In this document: positions 9,091 through 18,266 of the stretch, one piece after another
Layout of the letters: every line of letters starts with the position of its first letter
Numbering within the stretch: position 1 is the first letter of the stretch
The notes under the pieces: model-generated
The model's input: only the letters and a program-made list of their open reading frames with translations
Told to the model about the DNA's origin: nothing
Database searches by the model: none
Position numbers and translations under genes: made by a program
Assembly (NCBI RefSeq): GCF_014467075.1
Contig: NZ_AP023027.1
Span: forward strand, 1,863,501 to 1,927,500
Length of the DNA stretch: 64,000 nt
Source: Anaerostipes caccae L1-92
Lineage (GTDB): Bacteria; Bacillota; Clostridia; Lachnospirales; Lachnospiraceae
Direction: 5' to 3'

Positions 9091-9532
9091 AAGTGAGACA
9101 AGTTGACGACGTCAATCGTAGTAGAAATCAAGGTTTTTTACTACTGTGGTTATTCTACCATATCTCATAGTGCTTGTGGAGTAATGAATCAAAAAAACGC
9201 CCAGCAGAACGCCTTAGAAAACGGCAGATGTGCAATTTATCAGATTGCATACCATTTCCGCATCGATCAGAGTTCTGCTTATAACAAAACTGCATAGAGA
9301 CCTGCAGCCTTCGTGGAAGCTTCTCCTGCGAGGGCTTTCTTTATACTTGGAGAGAGGTGAAATTGGTGCCAAAAAGCAGTTAATGTAGTAACAAGGTTGA
9401 ACAGACTACTGTCTGGGAAAAAGGGCAATAAAAAACCGGGAGCCAGAACCATAATCCAAACAGTCCCAATTCCCGGAAAGCTCTTGTTTTCTGTTGACAA
9501 TCCACAGCCGTTACGAACCCCACACCCAAATG

Positions 9533-9565
9533 GTTGCCGTGGCAGATAAATAGTACTTTTATCAT
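9533..9565 (-). pseudogene. 5' scrap of a low-molecular-weight tyrosine phosphatase gene (copy 2)
   Basis: The minus-strand frame begins MIKVLFICHGN and then continues into unrelated sequence (HLGVGFVTAVD). The 33 bases closely match copy 1 at 7947-7979 and both stop matching right after the HGN codons. This is the expected look of a repeated attachment core formed when elements insert in tandem at the same gene start. Confidence 0.6.
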
Positions 9566-9622
9566 ATTGTTACATTTCCTTATATCTATAAATATTTTTC
9601 ACTATCCACTCTTCAAAATAAT

Positions 9623-10711
9623 TTATCCTTGGATAATATCATACATATAATCTGGTAAATCCTCATAAACAATCTCAGCTTCCTGTTTCTTTTGAAATAA
9701 CTCTGTTAGATCACATTTAAGTATTCTAAATCCAGTTTTTATCTTTTGCTCTTCTGTCAATAAGTTAATACGCTTTTTATATGTTTGCATATACAAGTTT
9801 ATGCCAATTTCTATTCGTTTTAACCCAGCCGAAATTAATTGATTGTATATCTTCATATTAATATTAGGAATTGAATCCTTTAGTTTAATATTATACTGGG
9901 GTTTTAAATGATATATTAACATTGCTTCTGCAACATCAATTATTGCTGTGTCATCTATTTTATCCCCAACAGAATCATACTCTTGCCATTTCGAACTTCC
10001 TAAACATACTAAACTGGCAAAATTATATAACTTCGATTTTGCATGCAAAATAAAAACAATTAATTCTTTATCTCTATATTCTAAATTATAATCACTAAAT
10101 ATACTTGTGACTTTTTCATGTTTTCTCAGTCTATCAAAAATAGTTCTATACTCTGATCGAGGATTCGATTGTCCTATATATAATACCCTGTAATCATCAT
10201 ATGTTATCTTTTTTCTCTCACATATAGAGATTAAATCATATATATTGAGTCTAAAAACATTAGATATAGCTGATGGCATTCCCATCATATTTTTTAAACA
10301 AGTAAATGCATTCTCTTCAATTTCTACTTTTAATATTATTCCAAACTTCTCAACACTAGTTTTTACGTATTCTTTCGAAATGTCAATGCCTAAAAAAGTA
10401 TTATAATATAACTTTATCTCTTTTTTATTGCCATCTGCCACATTTTTATAAATTACTAATATATATAGCTTTTCTTCTACTACTTCTACTATTTCTAATT
10501 TGTCGCACAGCATTAACATATATATATTAGCTTCATCATATTCACCATCATAAACTTCTTGTATGTCGTTCAAAAACATATATGGAAATATGATTTGTTT
10601 ATCAAAATATATTTCCATTACTTTATAAAAATCTTCAAACATATTTTTCATCATATCAAGATTTTCTTCACTCTGATTTTCGGCTGAAGAAGTTCCTGTT
10701 GTTACGTCCAT
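9623..10711 (-). CDS. GIY-YIG-like nuclease-fold protein, unknown role
   Basis: This 362-residue protein is encoded in strikingly AT-rich DNA. Residues from about 190 carry a GIY-YIG-like pattern: YRVLYIGQS, then RLRKHEKV, a DKELIVFIL strand, and an acidic/Asn end AEAMLIYHLKPQYN. This is the spacing of the GIY-YIG catalytic Tyr, Arg, Glu and Asn. The N-terminal 190 residues match nothing I know. GIY-YIG domains cleave DNA in repair, homing, restriction and some defence proteins. A strong AAAGGAGG site precedes the ATG, and it is monocistronic. A defence or mobile-element role is inferred from composition and context only. Confidence 0.65.
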   Translation of the reverse strand: MDVTTGTSSAENQSEENLDMMKNMFEDFYKVMEIYFDKQIIFPYMFLNDIQEVYDGEYDEANIYMLMLCDKLEIVEVVEEKLYILVIYKNVADGNKKEIKLYYNTFLGIDISKEYVKTSVEKFGIILKVEIEENAFTCLKNMMGMPSAISNVFRLNIYDLISICERKKITYDDYRVLYIGQSNPRSEYRTIFDRLRKHEKVTSIFSDYNLEYRDKELIVFILHAKSKLYNFASLVCLGSSKWQEYDSVGDKIDDTAIIDVAEAMLIYHLKPQYNIKLKDSIPNINMKIYNQLISAGLKRIEIGINLYMQTYKKRINLLTEEQKIKTGFRILKCDLTELFQKKQEAEIVYEDLPDYMYDIIQG

Positions 10712-10816
10712 TCTATAGTCCTCCTTTAAAGATTGTTTTTAGATACTTTGCGGTATAGCATGTACCTGTATAGAGGAGAATCTCCAGAAAAAAGATGGAA
10801 TGATTGGATATAGTAA

Positions 10817-11518
10817 TTATATCCTACCGCAAAACATATCAAAGTTCTCAAACATTATCTCCACTCTATCAATCTTCTTCTCCGTATGATAATGCCCACA
10901 ATACCATTTTCCATAATCCAGCCTGTCTTCAATCCTATCCAGCCACGCTTCCGTAGACTTATCCACTTTACTCTGGTCAATTCCTTCCAGGAACACCTCC
11001 ACCGGCTCATATTTCAGCGGTGTGGTATGACTCAGCACAACATCTACCTTCCACCCCAGCTCTTCCAGTTTCCGCTCCACATCCTTTTTGATTTCCTCCG
11101 AAGGCTGTTCATCCGGCCACCAGCCATACCCATACATGAGCCGGACCATTTTATCCACGCTATACGCCCCGCCCATCACAATGACTTTCTTTCCATCCAG
11201 TTCAAACACTTCCCCATCTTTCGCAAACAACAAATCCGGGTATTCTTCTTCATAATACACCGTTCCGCCACGCCACATCTTTTCCTTATATGTCCCAATC
11301 GTACACGGCCTCTGCTCATGGTTCCCGTGGATAGCAAAAATCGTAATCGGCAGCGATTCCAAAAACTCCTTCTTCATCTGGTCATGCCGGCCACCATTGA
11401 AATTAATCCCTGCATCTCCAAGTATAATCAATATATCCTCACGGCTTGTCCCAAATCTTTCACAGAACCGCTCCACCCGTTCAAACCGTCCATGGGTATC
11501 CCCTGTTATGTATATCAT
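10817..11518 (-). CDS. Calcineurin-like metallophosphoesterase
   Basis: The metallophosphoesterase motifs appear in order: GDTHG near the N-terminus, GDAGIN, GNHE, then SHTTP and GHYH. These provide the Asp, His and Asn ligands of a dinuclear metal centre. I place the start at 11518 (MIYITGDTHG) rather than the longer frame at 11560, because homologues begin just before GDTHG and an A/G-rich site lies upstream. The protein would be 233 residues. It hydrolyses a phosphoester; the substrate is unknown. Confidence 0.8.
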   Translation of the reverse strand: MIYITGDTHGRFERVERFCERFGTSREDILIILGDAGINFNGGRHDQMKKEFLESLPITIFAIHGNHEQRPCTIGTYKEKMWRGGTVYYEEEYPDLLFAKDGEVFELDGKKVIVMGGAYSVDKMVRLMYGYGWWPDEQPSEEIKKDVERKLEELGWKVDVVLSHTTPLKYEPVEVFLEGIDQSKVDKSTEAWLDRIEDRLDYGKWYCGHYHTEKKIDRVEIMFENFDMFCGRI

Positions 11519-11740
11519 AATCCTTCTATCCTTTCCAGGTGTCTGCCCTTTGGGAGACACCCTAATTATACCATATTATCCCTGCATTTCACCTTATAAT
11601 TGGATTTTAGTATGCTATTTTTCAGATATGTCAATAAAATAGAAACACAAGAGAAATGCATCTTATGAAAGGCTAAATCTCTTGTGTTTTATTCTTTTCT
11701 ATTTTCTCAACTTTTTCTTCATCACCAAGCTTTTGATAAT

Positions 11741-12598
11741 TTAATGCTCATCACTTCTTTCATAAAAAGCCTCAATCGCCTCAGCAAAAAATTCTGCCGC
11801 CCCCTCTCCATACGTTTCATCCAATTTAGACTTTGAAGGTTCATTCCGATAGAAGCGTGCGGTGGCAAGCATACCCTCCCTCTCTTCCTTCATCTGACTA
11901 AGCTGTTTCACTACAAATCCGTACTCACCGACAATTTCTCTTACCTCAAAGGAATCCAGAGGACAACCACGTTTAGCAATCAGCTTCTGCAATATCACTT
12001 CTATTCTTTTATTAAAACTTTCTGCAATTTCTTTGCTGACAGGGTTCTTCACAACAGACAAGTATTCATCTTTACCGCCATACCACTCCACTAATTTTGC
12101 ATAGCTCTTCTGCATTTTTTCTGAGGACAATACTTCAATGTAATGTTTCCTCCACTCTTCTACACCGCCAAATTCTTTAATGGCCATTTGACGCATTTCA
12201 TCCGGCATATGATCCAGCATGGCTTCAAACATTTCTTCTATTTCCGGTTTACTGAAAACTGCAAAATCCATTTTATTATCTCCTTTCAAAATATCATCAA
12301 TACTGGCAATCAGGCGCTCCATTCGTTCTTTCTTAGAAACCAGCATTCTCCTCTGTACCTGCAAAATTTCATTTTTCTCAAGAGCCGGATTTTCTATAAC
12401 AGCTTTGATTTCCTTCAGTGGAATATCAAACTCACGGAAAAACAGGATTTGCTGTAAAGTTTCCAACGCTTTATCGTCATAAAGCCGGTATCCCGCATCA
12501 CTCTTGCTCGTCGGCTTTAAAAGTCCGATCTCATCATAGTAGTGAAGCGTGCGCACGCTGATACCTGTTACTTCTGATATTTCCTTTACCGTCCTCAT
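11741..12598 (-). CDS. MerR-family regulator with TipAS-type effector domain
   Basis: Residues 1-75 form a MerR winged helix (VRTLHYYDEIGLLKP) followed by a dimerising coiled coil. The C-terminal part (about 120-285) resembles the TipAS antibiotic-binding domain. Regulators of this type bind hydrophobic or thiopeptide drugs and activate promoters with over-long spacers. Such a promoter sits directly upstream (12629-12659), so it is probably autoregulated. No exporter gene adjoins it. Confidence 0.85.
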   Translation of the reverse strand: MRTVKEISEVTGISVRTLHYYDEIGLLKPTSKSDAGYRLYDDKALETLQQILFFREFDIPLKEIKAVIENPALEKNEILQVQRRMLVSKKERMERLIASIDDILKGDNKMDFAVFSKPEIEEMFEAMLDHMPDEMRQMAIKEFGGVEEWRKHYIEVLSSEKMQKSYAKLVEWYGGKDEYLSVVKNPVSKEIAESFNKRIEVILQKLIAKRGCPLDSFEVREIVGEYGFVVKQLSQMKEEREGMLATARFYRNEPSKSKLDETYGEGAAEFFAEAIEAFYERSDEH

Positions 12599-12628
12599 AG
12601 CTGTTGCCCTCCCGTTCCTGATATATCC

Positions 12629-12659
12629 AACTTAATCTATGACGCCCCGTGAGGGTCAA
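12629..12659 (-). promoter_or_regulatory. MerR-type promoter with 19-bp spacer
   Basis: On the minus strand TTGACC (12659-12654) and TAAGTT (12634-12629) are separated by 19 bases. The spacer holds part of a dyad (TGAC...GTCA around CTCACGGGGCGTCA). MerR proteins untwist exactly this geometry. The downstream gene is the MerR/TipAS regulator. Confidence 0.6.
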
Positions 12660-12783
12660 TAGATAATTTCAAACTTTTCTTTGAGTATATCATATTTGTA
12701 TCCAGACATCGATTTTCACACTGCTGCTGTATATGGTAAAATACAATTAACATCCAAAAGATAACATATGAAAGGGAGCCCAC

Positions 12784-13512
12784 ATGATCAATCTATTAAA
12801 ATCAAAAATGAATAAATACAACTATAAAGACTGGATTTCCTACTTTAAATCCAATGACCAGCAAAGACTCCACATCGATTTTTCAAAAGAATTGCCTCTG
12901 ACAGATTCAGAACGAAGGCTCATCACTCCCTCCGTCCGGGCTTTCCAAAAAGGCGAGGGCTCCGACGGCAGACATCTCATGAACACAGTGGAAGCATACA
13001 TACATCAACATGGTGCTCCTGAATACCGGGAAGCTATGCTATGGTTCATCAAAGAAGAAAACTGGCACTCCGCATATTTAAGAAAATTCATGGATCATCA
13101 CCACATCAAACCTGCCAAGTCATCTTTTCCCGATAAAGTCTTCCGGAAATTAAGGCAGGCAGGGGGACTGAGATGTGAGATCACCATACTTGTAACAGCT
13201 GAAATGATCGCCCTGACCTATTATGACGCCCTGTCAAAGAGCACAGACTCCCCTGCGTTAAAAAGTATCTGCACCCAGATGCTCCGTGATGAACTGCCGC
13301 ATATTATGTTTCAGTCTCATACGTTAAGCCGGTTCAAAAAACATCCTTTTCATAAATTCATTAGAATCATCACGATGGAAACCACACTGCTTTTCGTATG
13401 GGCACAGTTTCACAATGTATATCAGGCCGGAGGATACAGCTTTGTAAAGTTCCTAAAAGAAAATCTGGGTTATCTGCACCAGTCTATTATGCTGGAAGAA
13501 ATGAAACATTAA
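12784..13512 (+). CDS. Ferritin-like fold protein
   Basis: The 242-residue helical protein has acidic/His motifs compatible with a di-iron four-helix bundle: EENWHS (about 97-102), TAEMIALTYY and RDELPHIMFQSH (about 168-179). These resemble the ExxH pairs of ferritin-like proteins. AAAGGGAG precedes the ATG. Substrate and role are unknown. It is separated from the convergent PTS operon by a long terminator hairpin. Confidence 0.55.
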   Translation: MINLLKSKMNKYNYKDWISYFKSNDQQRLHIDFSKELPLTDSERRLITPSVRAFQKGEGSDGRHLMNTVEAYIHQHGAPEYREAMLWFIKEENWHSAYLRKFMDHHHIKPAKSSFPDKVFRKLRQAGGLRCEITILVTAEMIALTYYDALSKSTDSPALKSICTQMLRDELPHIMFQSHTLSRFKKHPFHKFIRIITMETTLLFVWAQFHNVYQAGGYSFVKFLKENLGYLHQSIMLEEMKH

Positions 13513-13513
13513 A

Positions 13514-13564
13514 AACACCTGTCTCACCAGTTACACACTTGCATAAACTGGTGAGACAGGTGTT
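13514..13564 (-). terminator. Terminator of the PTS/enolase operon
   Basis: A perfect 19-bp stem (13514-13532 with 13546-13564; arms end AACACCTGTCTCACC...) is followed on the minus strand by TTTTT. It lies just past the aldehyde dehydrogenase stop and also backs the convergent ferritin-like gene. Confidence 0.8.
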
Positions 13565-13586
13565 ACCTTTGAACAGCTTCTTTTGT

Positions 13587-15026
13587 TCAAGGAATAATCT
13601 TTACTCTCTTTAGTTCGAAATACTCATCCAGTGACCACAAAGAATTATCACACCCCAGGCCTGAGTTACCAATTCCGCAGTGGGGGAGGAATTCCACATC
13701 TCCAATTCCGTCCACATTAATCAAAACTTCTCCAGAATTAAAAATCTCCACCGCCTTTGCGATTTCCTTTGTATCATGGCTGAACAGATAAGAAGAAAGT
13801 CCTCCGTCCGTATCCGCAGCTTCCGCAAGGATTTCATCATAATCGCTGTACTTAGACAGGGCAGCAATCGGTCCGAAGATTTCCTGCTGGTAGACTTTCA
13901 TAGATCGGTTACAGTCTAACAATAAAGTAGGTTCAAAGAAAGCACTTCCCTCCGGCATTCCTTCCGGGATCTTTCCGCCGAGTACAAGTCTCGCACCCTT
14001 GTCTACAGCATCCTCAACCAAGTCTTCCATAGTCTTCTGGGCGGACTGGTTGATCATAGGTCCTATGATCATGCCCTCATCTGCTCCCTGTCCGACCTTA
14101 TATTTCTCTAAACGTTCCAGCATCATATCACAGAACTGATCATAGACAGACTCGTGAATATAGATCCTGTTATGATCCACACACATCTGGCCTGAATTTC
14201 CCATTTTCATAGATGCAACGGTGTCAGCTGCTGCCGCAAGATCTGCGCTCTCAGACACGATCGTAGGGGCATTTCCTCCCAGCTCAAAGGAAAATCTTTT
14301 TACAGATGTTGCGCTGTCACTCATGACCTTTAATGCCGTATCCGTAGAACCTATCAGTCCGATCAGCCGTGGGATCGTACTTGAATTCAGGGCATATCCT
14401 AATTCTGAGGAGGACCCGGCAAGGATATTGATCACTCCATCCGGAATTCCTGCTTCCGTGATCAGTTTTCCTAAGAAAAGAGTTGCAAGAGGAGTCTGTG
14501 AAGACGGTTTTAACACTGCCGTACATCCGGACCCGATGACCGGACCGATTTTTAACGCCGCATTATACATAGGATAATTCCATGCCAGATGCCCGACAAC
14601 AACTCCTACCGGACGCTTCTCCACCATGTGATATACGCTTCCGCGCTGCGAGTTATAATCATTTAAAGTAGTACCATAGACCCGCTTTGCCTCTTCTGCA
14701 TGAAAGCGAAGCACATTCAAGCAAAAACCTGTGTCTCCATATGCTTCTCCGTATGGTTTTCCTGTCTCCAAAGAATTTAACCTGGAAATCTCATCCTGAT
14801 GCTCCTCCACCAAGTCCGCAAACTTTGACAGCAGTCTGCATCGCTCCATCACGGAAGTTTTACCCCAGGTTTTAAATGTTTCCTGTGCGGTTTCCAATGC
14901 CTCTTCTGCCTGTTCTTTTGTGGCAGAACAAAAAGAGTCAACCACTGTATTGTCTGCCGGATTGATCACGTCGATCTTTTTTCCTTTTCCATCTACATAG
15001 TTGCCGCCGATAAATAACTGATACAT
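13587..15026 (-). CDS. NAD(P)-dependent aldehyde dehydrogenase, last gene of PTS operon
   Basis: The 479-residue protein is full length for the ALDH superfamily. Visible catalytic residues are N150 (HLAWNYP), K173 (VLKPSS), E248 (FELGGN) and the nucleophile C282 (GNSGQMC). It oxidises an aldehyde to the acid with NAD(P)+. The closest subgroup by eye is the succinate-semialdehyde/lactaldehyde/glycolaldehyde type, but the substrate cannot be fixed. It starts 2 bases after the enolase-like gene. In context it could oxidise the aldehyde released by the operon's aldolase. The start (MYQLFIGG) has an upstream GGAGG. Confidence 0.9.
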   Translation of the reverse strand: MYQLFIGGNYVDGKGKKIDVINPADNTVVDSFCSATKEQAEEALETAQETFKTWGKTSVMERCRLLSKFADLVEEHQDEISRLNSLETGKPYGEAYGDTGFCLNVLRFHAEEAKRVYGTTLNDYNSQRGSVYHMVEKRPVGVVVGHLAWNYPMYNAALKIGPVIGSGCTAVLKPSSQTPLATLFLGKLITEAGIPDGVINILAGSSSELGYALNSSTIPRLIGLIGSTDTALKVMSDSATSVKRFSFELGGNAPTIVSESADLAAAADTVASMKMGNSGQMCVDHNRIYIHESVYDQFCDMMLERLEKYKVGQGADEGMIIGPMINQSAQKTMEDLVEDAVDKGARLVLGGKIPEGMPEGSAFFEPTLLLDCNRSMKVYQQEIFGPIAALSKYSDYDEILAEAADTDGGLSSYLFSHDTKEIAKAVEIFNSGEVLINVDGIGDVEFLPHCGIGNSGLGCDNSLWSLDEYFELKRVKIIP

Positions 15027-15028
15027 CT

Positions 15029-16342
15029 TTATACCTCCGTATATGATTTCTTAATCCGTTCAAAGATAGATCCGGACGGATACTCTGCCATAGAATCAAG
15101 CTCCTGTTCCATACGGATGCCTTCATTCCATTTTGCAGTCCTCTCTGAGCGGGCAATAGATCCTACCTTCAACTGTCCTGCGTTTGTTGCGATTGCAAGA
15201 TGCACGATGGTTGCATCCTCAGTCTCCCCGCTTCTGGCACTGACCACCGGAAGATATCCTGCATTCTTTGTGCATTCGATCGCATCCAGTGTCTCTGTGA
15301 TGCTGCCGATCTGATTCATTTTGATCAGTACGGAATTGCATGCCCCCTGAGAAACTCCATATTGAATCCTTTTGATATTGGTCGTAAATAAATCGTCACC
15401 GATGATCTGTATTTTATGGCCCAATTTTTCGGTGATCAGCCTATTTCCTTCCCAGTCAAATTCTGAACAGCAGTCTTCCATAGATACAATGGCGTACTTC
15501 TCTGCCCATTCACACAGCAGATCAACGAATTCAGGGGTTGTATACTCCTGCCTTTCCAAGGTGAATTTATATACTCCGCGTTCTCTGTCATAAAACTCGC
15601 TGGCTGCAATATCCATAGCGATCCCAATATCCTTTCCGGGAATATAACCGGCTTCTTTGATCCCTTCCGTAAGGAGTCTGAGACCATCCTCGTTACAGGT
15701 AAAGTCTGTGGGCCAGAAACCGCCTTCGTCAGCGATGGATAACGGCCGCCCTGATTGTTCAAATACTCTTTTTGTGCCATTATAAACATTTGCGATCATT
15801 TCAATGCCCTGTTCAAATGTATCCGCACTCAGGGGAATTGCCAAAAAATCCTGAATATCAATCGAATCTTTGGCATGGGCTCCGCCGCCGATGATCTGAA
15901 TCATCGGAACCGGAACTGTTTTTGCATTCACTCCGCCAAGATACCGGAACAAAGGCTCATTTTTTGCATTTGCAGCCGCATGAGCGATGGCCATACTGCA
16001 GCCGAGAATGGCATTTGCACCAAGTTTACTTTTATTTTCAGTTCCGTCAAGGCCGATCATGAAATGATCGAGCATCGCCTGCTTTGTAGCGTCTTTGCCG
16101 ATCAGGGCCGGGGCAAGGAACTGTTCTATATTTTCAATGGCCTGACGGACACTTTTTCCGCCGTACTCTGTTTTGCCGTCCCGCAGTTCCAGGGCTTCAT
16201 AAGCCCCGGTAGAGGCCCCGGACGGAACCGTACCTCTTCCCACTGCACCGCAGTTTAATATAATATCCACTTCCACCGTAGGGTTTGCCCTGGAATCTAT
16301 TACCTGCCGTGCAATGACCTTGCTGATTAAATAATCTGTCAC
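15029..16342 (-). CDS. Divergent enolase (phosphopyruvate hydratase-like) paralogue
   Basis: This 437-residue protein aligns over its whole length with enolase. It keeps the mobile SGAST loop (41-45), H156 in GGAH, E206 in ADEGG, metal ligands D243, E289 and D316, base K341 in LIKMNQIG, R370/S371 and K392. Two catalytic-pocket positions differ from classical enolase: the Glu of the DIQEF motif is D165, and the His of the SHRSGE motif is A369 (SARSGE). Other motifs are also altered (DSRANPT for DSRGNPT). Housekeeping enolase makes PEP from 2-phosphoglycerate; here a related 2-phospho acid may be the substrate. It lies between the kinase (13-base gap) and aldehyde dehydrogenase (2-base gap). 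Confidence 0.88.
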   Translation of the reverse strand: MTDYLISKVIARQVIDSRANPTVEVDIILNCGAVGRGTVPSGASTGAYEALELRDGKTEYGGKSVRQAIENIEQFLAPALIGKDATKQAMLDHFMIGLDGTENKSKLGANAILGCSMAIAHAAANAKNEPLFRYLGGVNAKTVPVPMIQIIGGGAHAKDSIDIQDFLAIPLSADTFEQGIEMIANVYNGTKRVFEQSGRPLSIADEGGFWPTDFTCNEDGLRLLTEGIKEAGYIPGKDIGIAMDIAASEFYDRERGVYKFTLERQEYTTPEFVDLLCEWAEKYAIVSMEDCCSEFDWEGNRLITEKLGHKIQIIGDDLFTTNIKRIQYGVSQGACNSVLIKMNQIGSITETLDAIECTKNAGYLPVVSARSGETEDATIVHLAIATNAGQLKVGSIARSERTAKWNEGIRMEQELDSMAEYPSGSIFERIKKSYTEV

Positions 16343-16355
16343 TGGAACATCCTCC

Positions 16356-17363
16356 TTATCTCAATTGCTGTCTGAGCATGTTTATTGTTTCATTGTATGT
16401 ATCCGTATTGCTTTTGATCATGGTCAGGCTGAGTCTCCTGACAAGCTCCTGTTTTTCTTTTTCTTCTGTCAGATATTCTACAGGACTTTTTCCATCAACC
16501 CTTGCCAGCATCAGAAGTGCCAGTGTCCGGATAAAGGAATGTTCAAACTCCTGCCGGTCCATGCAGGTTAAAGCATGGAAATACCTTTTCACCGTATAGT
16601 CAAGCAGATCCAGGTATTTGCCGGAGCGTTCAGGAAACTTCACTGCTTTCAGGATAAAGTGATTGGAGAGGAACGCCAGATCAAATGCCGGATGTCCGTA
16701 ATTTGCCACTTCATAGTCTAATACTTTCATGCCATCCTCTGTTACCATTATGTTTTTCGGACTATAATCTCCGTGGATCAATGTGATCCGGCTTTCCATC
16801 ATTTCATCAGAAACCTTTTGTGCAAATTCAGCGATTTCCGGATGCTTTGTCACTGTAAAATTGATATAAGGAGAAATCCTGAGCGCATAAAAAACATCTT
16901 TGTTCTCAAATAAACGGGCAATCTCTTCATTGCCTGCGCAGTGATTGTGAACGGCTGCCAGTGTATCAGCTGCCTTTTCGGCCACTTTGTAATCGATGAT
17001 GCCTTTCATCAAGTCATCCTTCCACATCAGACATCCGTCCGGCACGGCTTCTCTACCGTAGATATAATTTTCCTGATCATAAAAGTATGTTTCCGGTGCA
17101 TTCTCCGGCAAAAGGTCATGATAGATCTTATTGCTCTCATATTCGATGTACATCCGGTTTGGGTCACAGAGCCAGGTATCCTTTGTTTTCAGCTGCTCCA
17201 ATGCCTGTTTAATGATCATTGGCCGGCCATCGATCTCCACATAGGCAACCGTGCAGGAAACACCGCCCCGGCAATAGTGGATCTTATAGGAGGACTCTGT
17301 TTTCAGAAGTCCCCGTTCTTCTAAATATCCTGCTAAAACATCTTCTTTTGAAATATAGATCAT
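16356..17363 (-). CDS. APH-fold small-molecule kinase
   Basis: The protein belongs to the aminoglycoside phosphotransferase/choline kinase fold. It has a catalytic loop HGDYSPKN and a metal-binding DYE that replaces the usual D-x-E/D (KVLDYEVANYGHP). A longer frame opens with GTG at 17393 and overlaps the aldolase. I choose the ATG at 17363 (MIYISKED), which has GGAGAG 7 bases upstream, giving 335 residues. It transfers ATP gamma-phosphate to a hydroxyl. Located just before the enolase, it could make the phospho-acid that the enolase dehydrates, but this is inference; methylthioribose kinase-like activity is an alternative. Confidence 0.75.
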   Translation of the reverse strand: MIYISKEDVLAGYLEERGLLKTESSYKIHYCRGGVSCTVAYVEIDGRPMIIKQALEQLKTKDTWLCDPNRMYIEYESNKIYHDLLPENAPETYFYDQENYIYGREAVPDGCLMWKDDLMKGIIDYKVAEKAADTLAAVHNHCAGNEEIARLFENKDVFYALRISPYINFTVTKHPEIAEFAQKVSDEMMESRITLIHGDYSPKNIMVTEDGMKVLDYEVANYGHPAFDLAFLSNHFILKAVKFPERSGKYLDLLDYTVKRYFHALTCMDRQEFEHSFIRTLALLMLARVDGKSPVEYLTEEKEKQELVRRLSLTMIKSNTDTYNETINMLRQQLR

Positions 17364-17385
17364 TTCGCATCTCTCCATTGATGGT

Positions 17386-18246
17386 TTATTCACGGCTTTT
17401 CTTTGTCATAAACACTTCATAATACTCTTTAAGCTTCTCTGTGACTGCCTTTTGGGAAACCGCACACAACTCAAAGTAGTCCATGTTCTCTATTTCTTGT
17501 TCATACGCATTCTTGGCAGCATTCATTAAATCTGTATAAATATTGACTTTACTGATTCCAAGGGATACAGCTTTATTCAGATTCTCATATCCTGTTCCTG
17601 AACCTCCATGCAGTACCAGCGGAATTTTAATGTTTGCTCTGATGTCCTTTAATCTTTCAAAATCAAGCTTCGGTGTTCCCACGTAATTTCCATGGGCTGT
17701 TCCTATGGATACGGCTAAGGAATCTACTCCTGTAGCTTCTGCAAATGCTGCCGCTTCTTCCACCGTGGTTAATTCTGTCGTGTCTTCTCCTGCGCTTTCT
17801 TTCACTTCACTGGAGGCTCCTGCCGCGCCGGATCCTACATGGCCAATCTCCGCTTCCACTGTGACATCATGTTTTTTTGCATATTCCACAATTTCTTTTG
17901 TGACCCTTACATTTTCATCATAAGGCAGACTTGATCCGTCAAACATGACAGAAGTAAATCCACAGTCAACGGCCTCTTTCACCAGGGAAGGAGTAAATCC
18001 ATGATCTAAATGTAAGACAATATCCTGTTCCATATTTTCTGCAAAATATTTGACAAGCAGTGCACACTCTTTCAGCGGGAGTGTCTCTGCATGTACTTCC
18101 GCCAGGGCAATGATCAGAGGGCTGTCACACTCTTTTGCCGCATTCAGCACACCTTTCAGTGATTCCAAGTTAAATACATCCGCTGCCGGGACCGCGTAGT
18201 TAAGATCCCTCGCTTTATTTAACATACGTTTACTGTTTACTAACAT
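17386..18246 (-). CDS. Class II fructose/tagatose-bisphosphate aldolase family protein
   Basis: The 286-residue protein shows class II aldolase hallmarks: catalytic Asp and zinc-ligand His in HLDHG (D81, H82), the EAEIGHVG loop, a second His in GTAHGNY, and LHGGSGTG near the phosphate site. Zinc-dependent enzymes of this family cleave ketose phosphates to dihydroxyacetone phosphate and an aldehyde. Here the substrate is presumably made by the operon's PTS and dehydrogenase. It could act on a monophosphate, releasing an unphosphorylated aldehyde for the operon's aldehyde dehydrogenase. Confidence 0.9.
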   Translation of the reverse strand: MLVNSKRMLNKARDLNYAVPAADVFNLESLKGVLNAAKECDSPLIIALAEVHAETLPLKECALLVKYFAENMEQDIVLHLDHGFTPSLVKEAVDCGFTSVMFDGSSLPYDENVRVTKEIVEYAKKHDVTVEAEIGHVGSGAAGASSEVKESAGEDTTELTTVEEAAAFAEATGVDSLAVSIGTAHGNYVGTPKLDFERLKDIRANIKIPLVLHGGSGTGYENLNKAVSLGISKVNIYTDLMNAAKNAYEQEIENMDYFELCAVSQKAVTEKLKEYYEVFMTKKSRE

Positions 18247-18266
18247 GTTGTTTCCTCCTTTTAATC

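Noticed and set aside
9103..9500. ORFs of 64 and 73 codons between the 12-bp repeat and the second phosphatase scrap
   Set aside because: No ribosome-binding site or family match; composition looks like recombination debris.
10886..11599. 237-codon plus-strand ORF
   Set aside because: It is the complement of the metallophosphoesterase gene, whose catalytic motifs are unmistakable on the minus strand; the Pro/His/Phe-rich translation is typical of a shadow frame.
15029..16342. Calling the enolase paralogue the housekeeping eno gene
   Set aside because: It lies inside a sugar operon and differs at two conserved pocket residues, so the eno symbol would overstate what can be shown.
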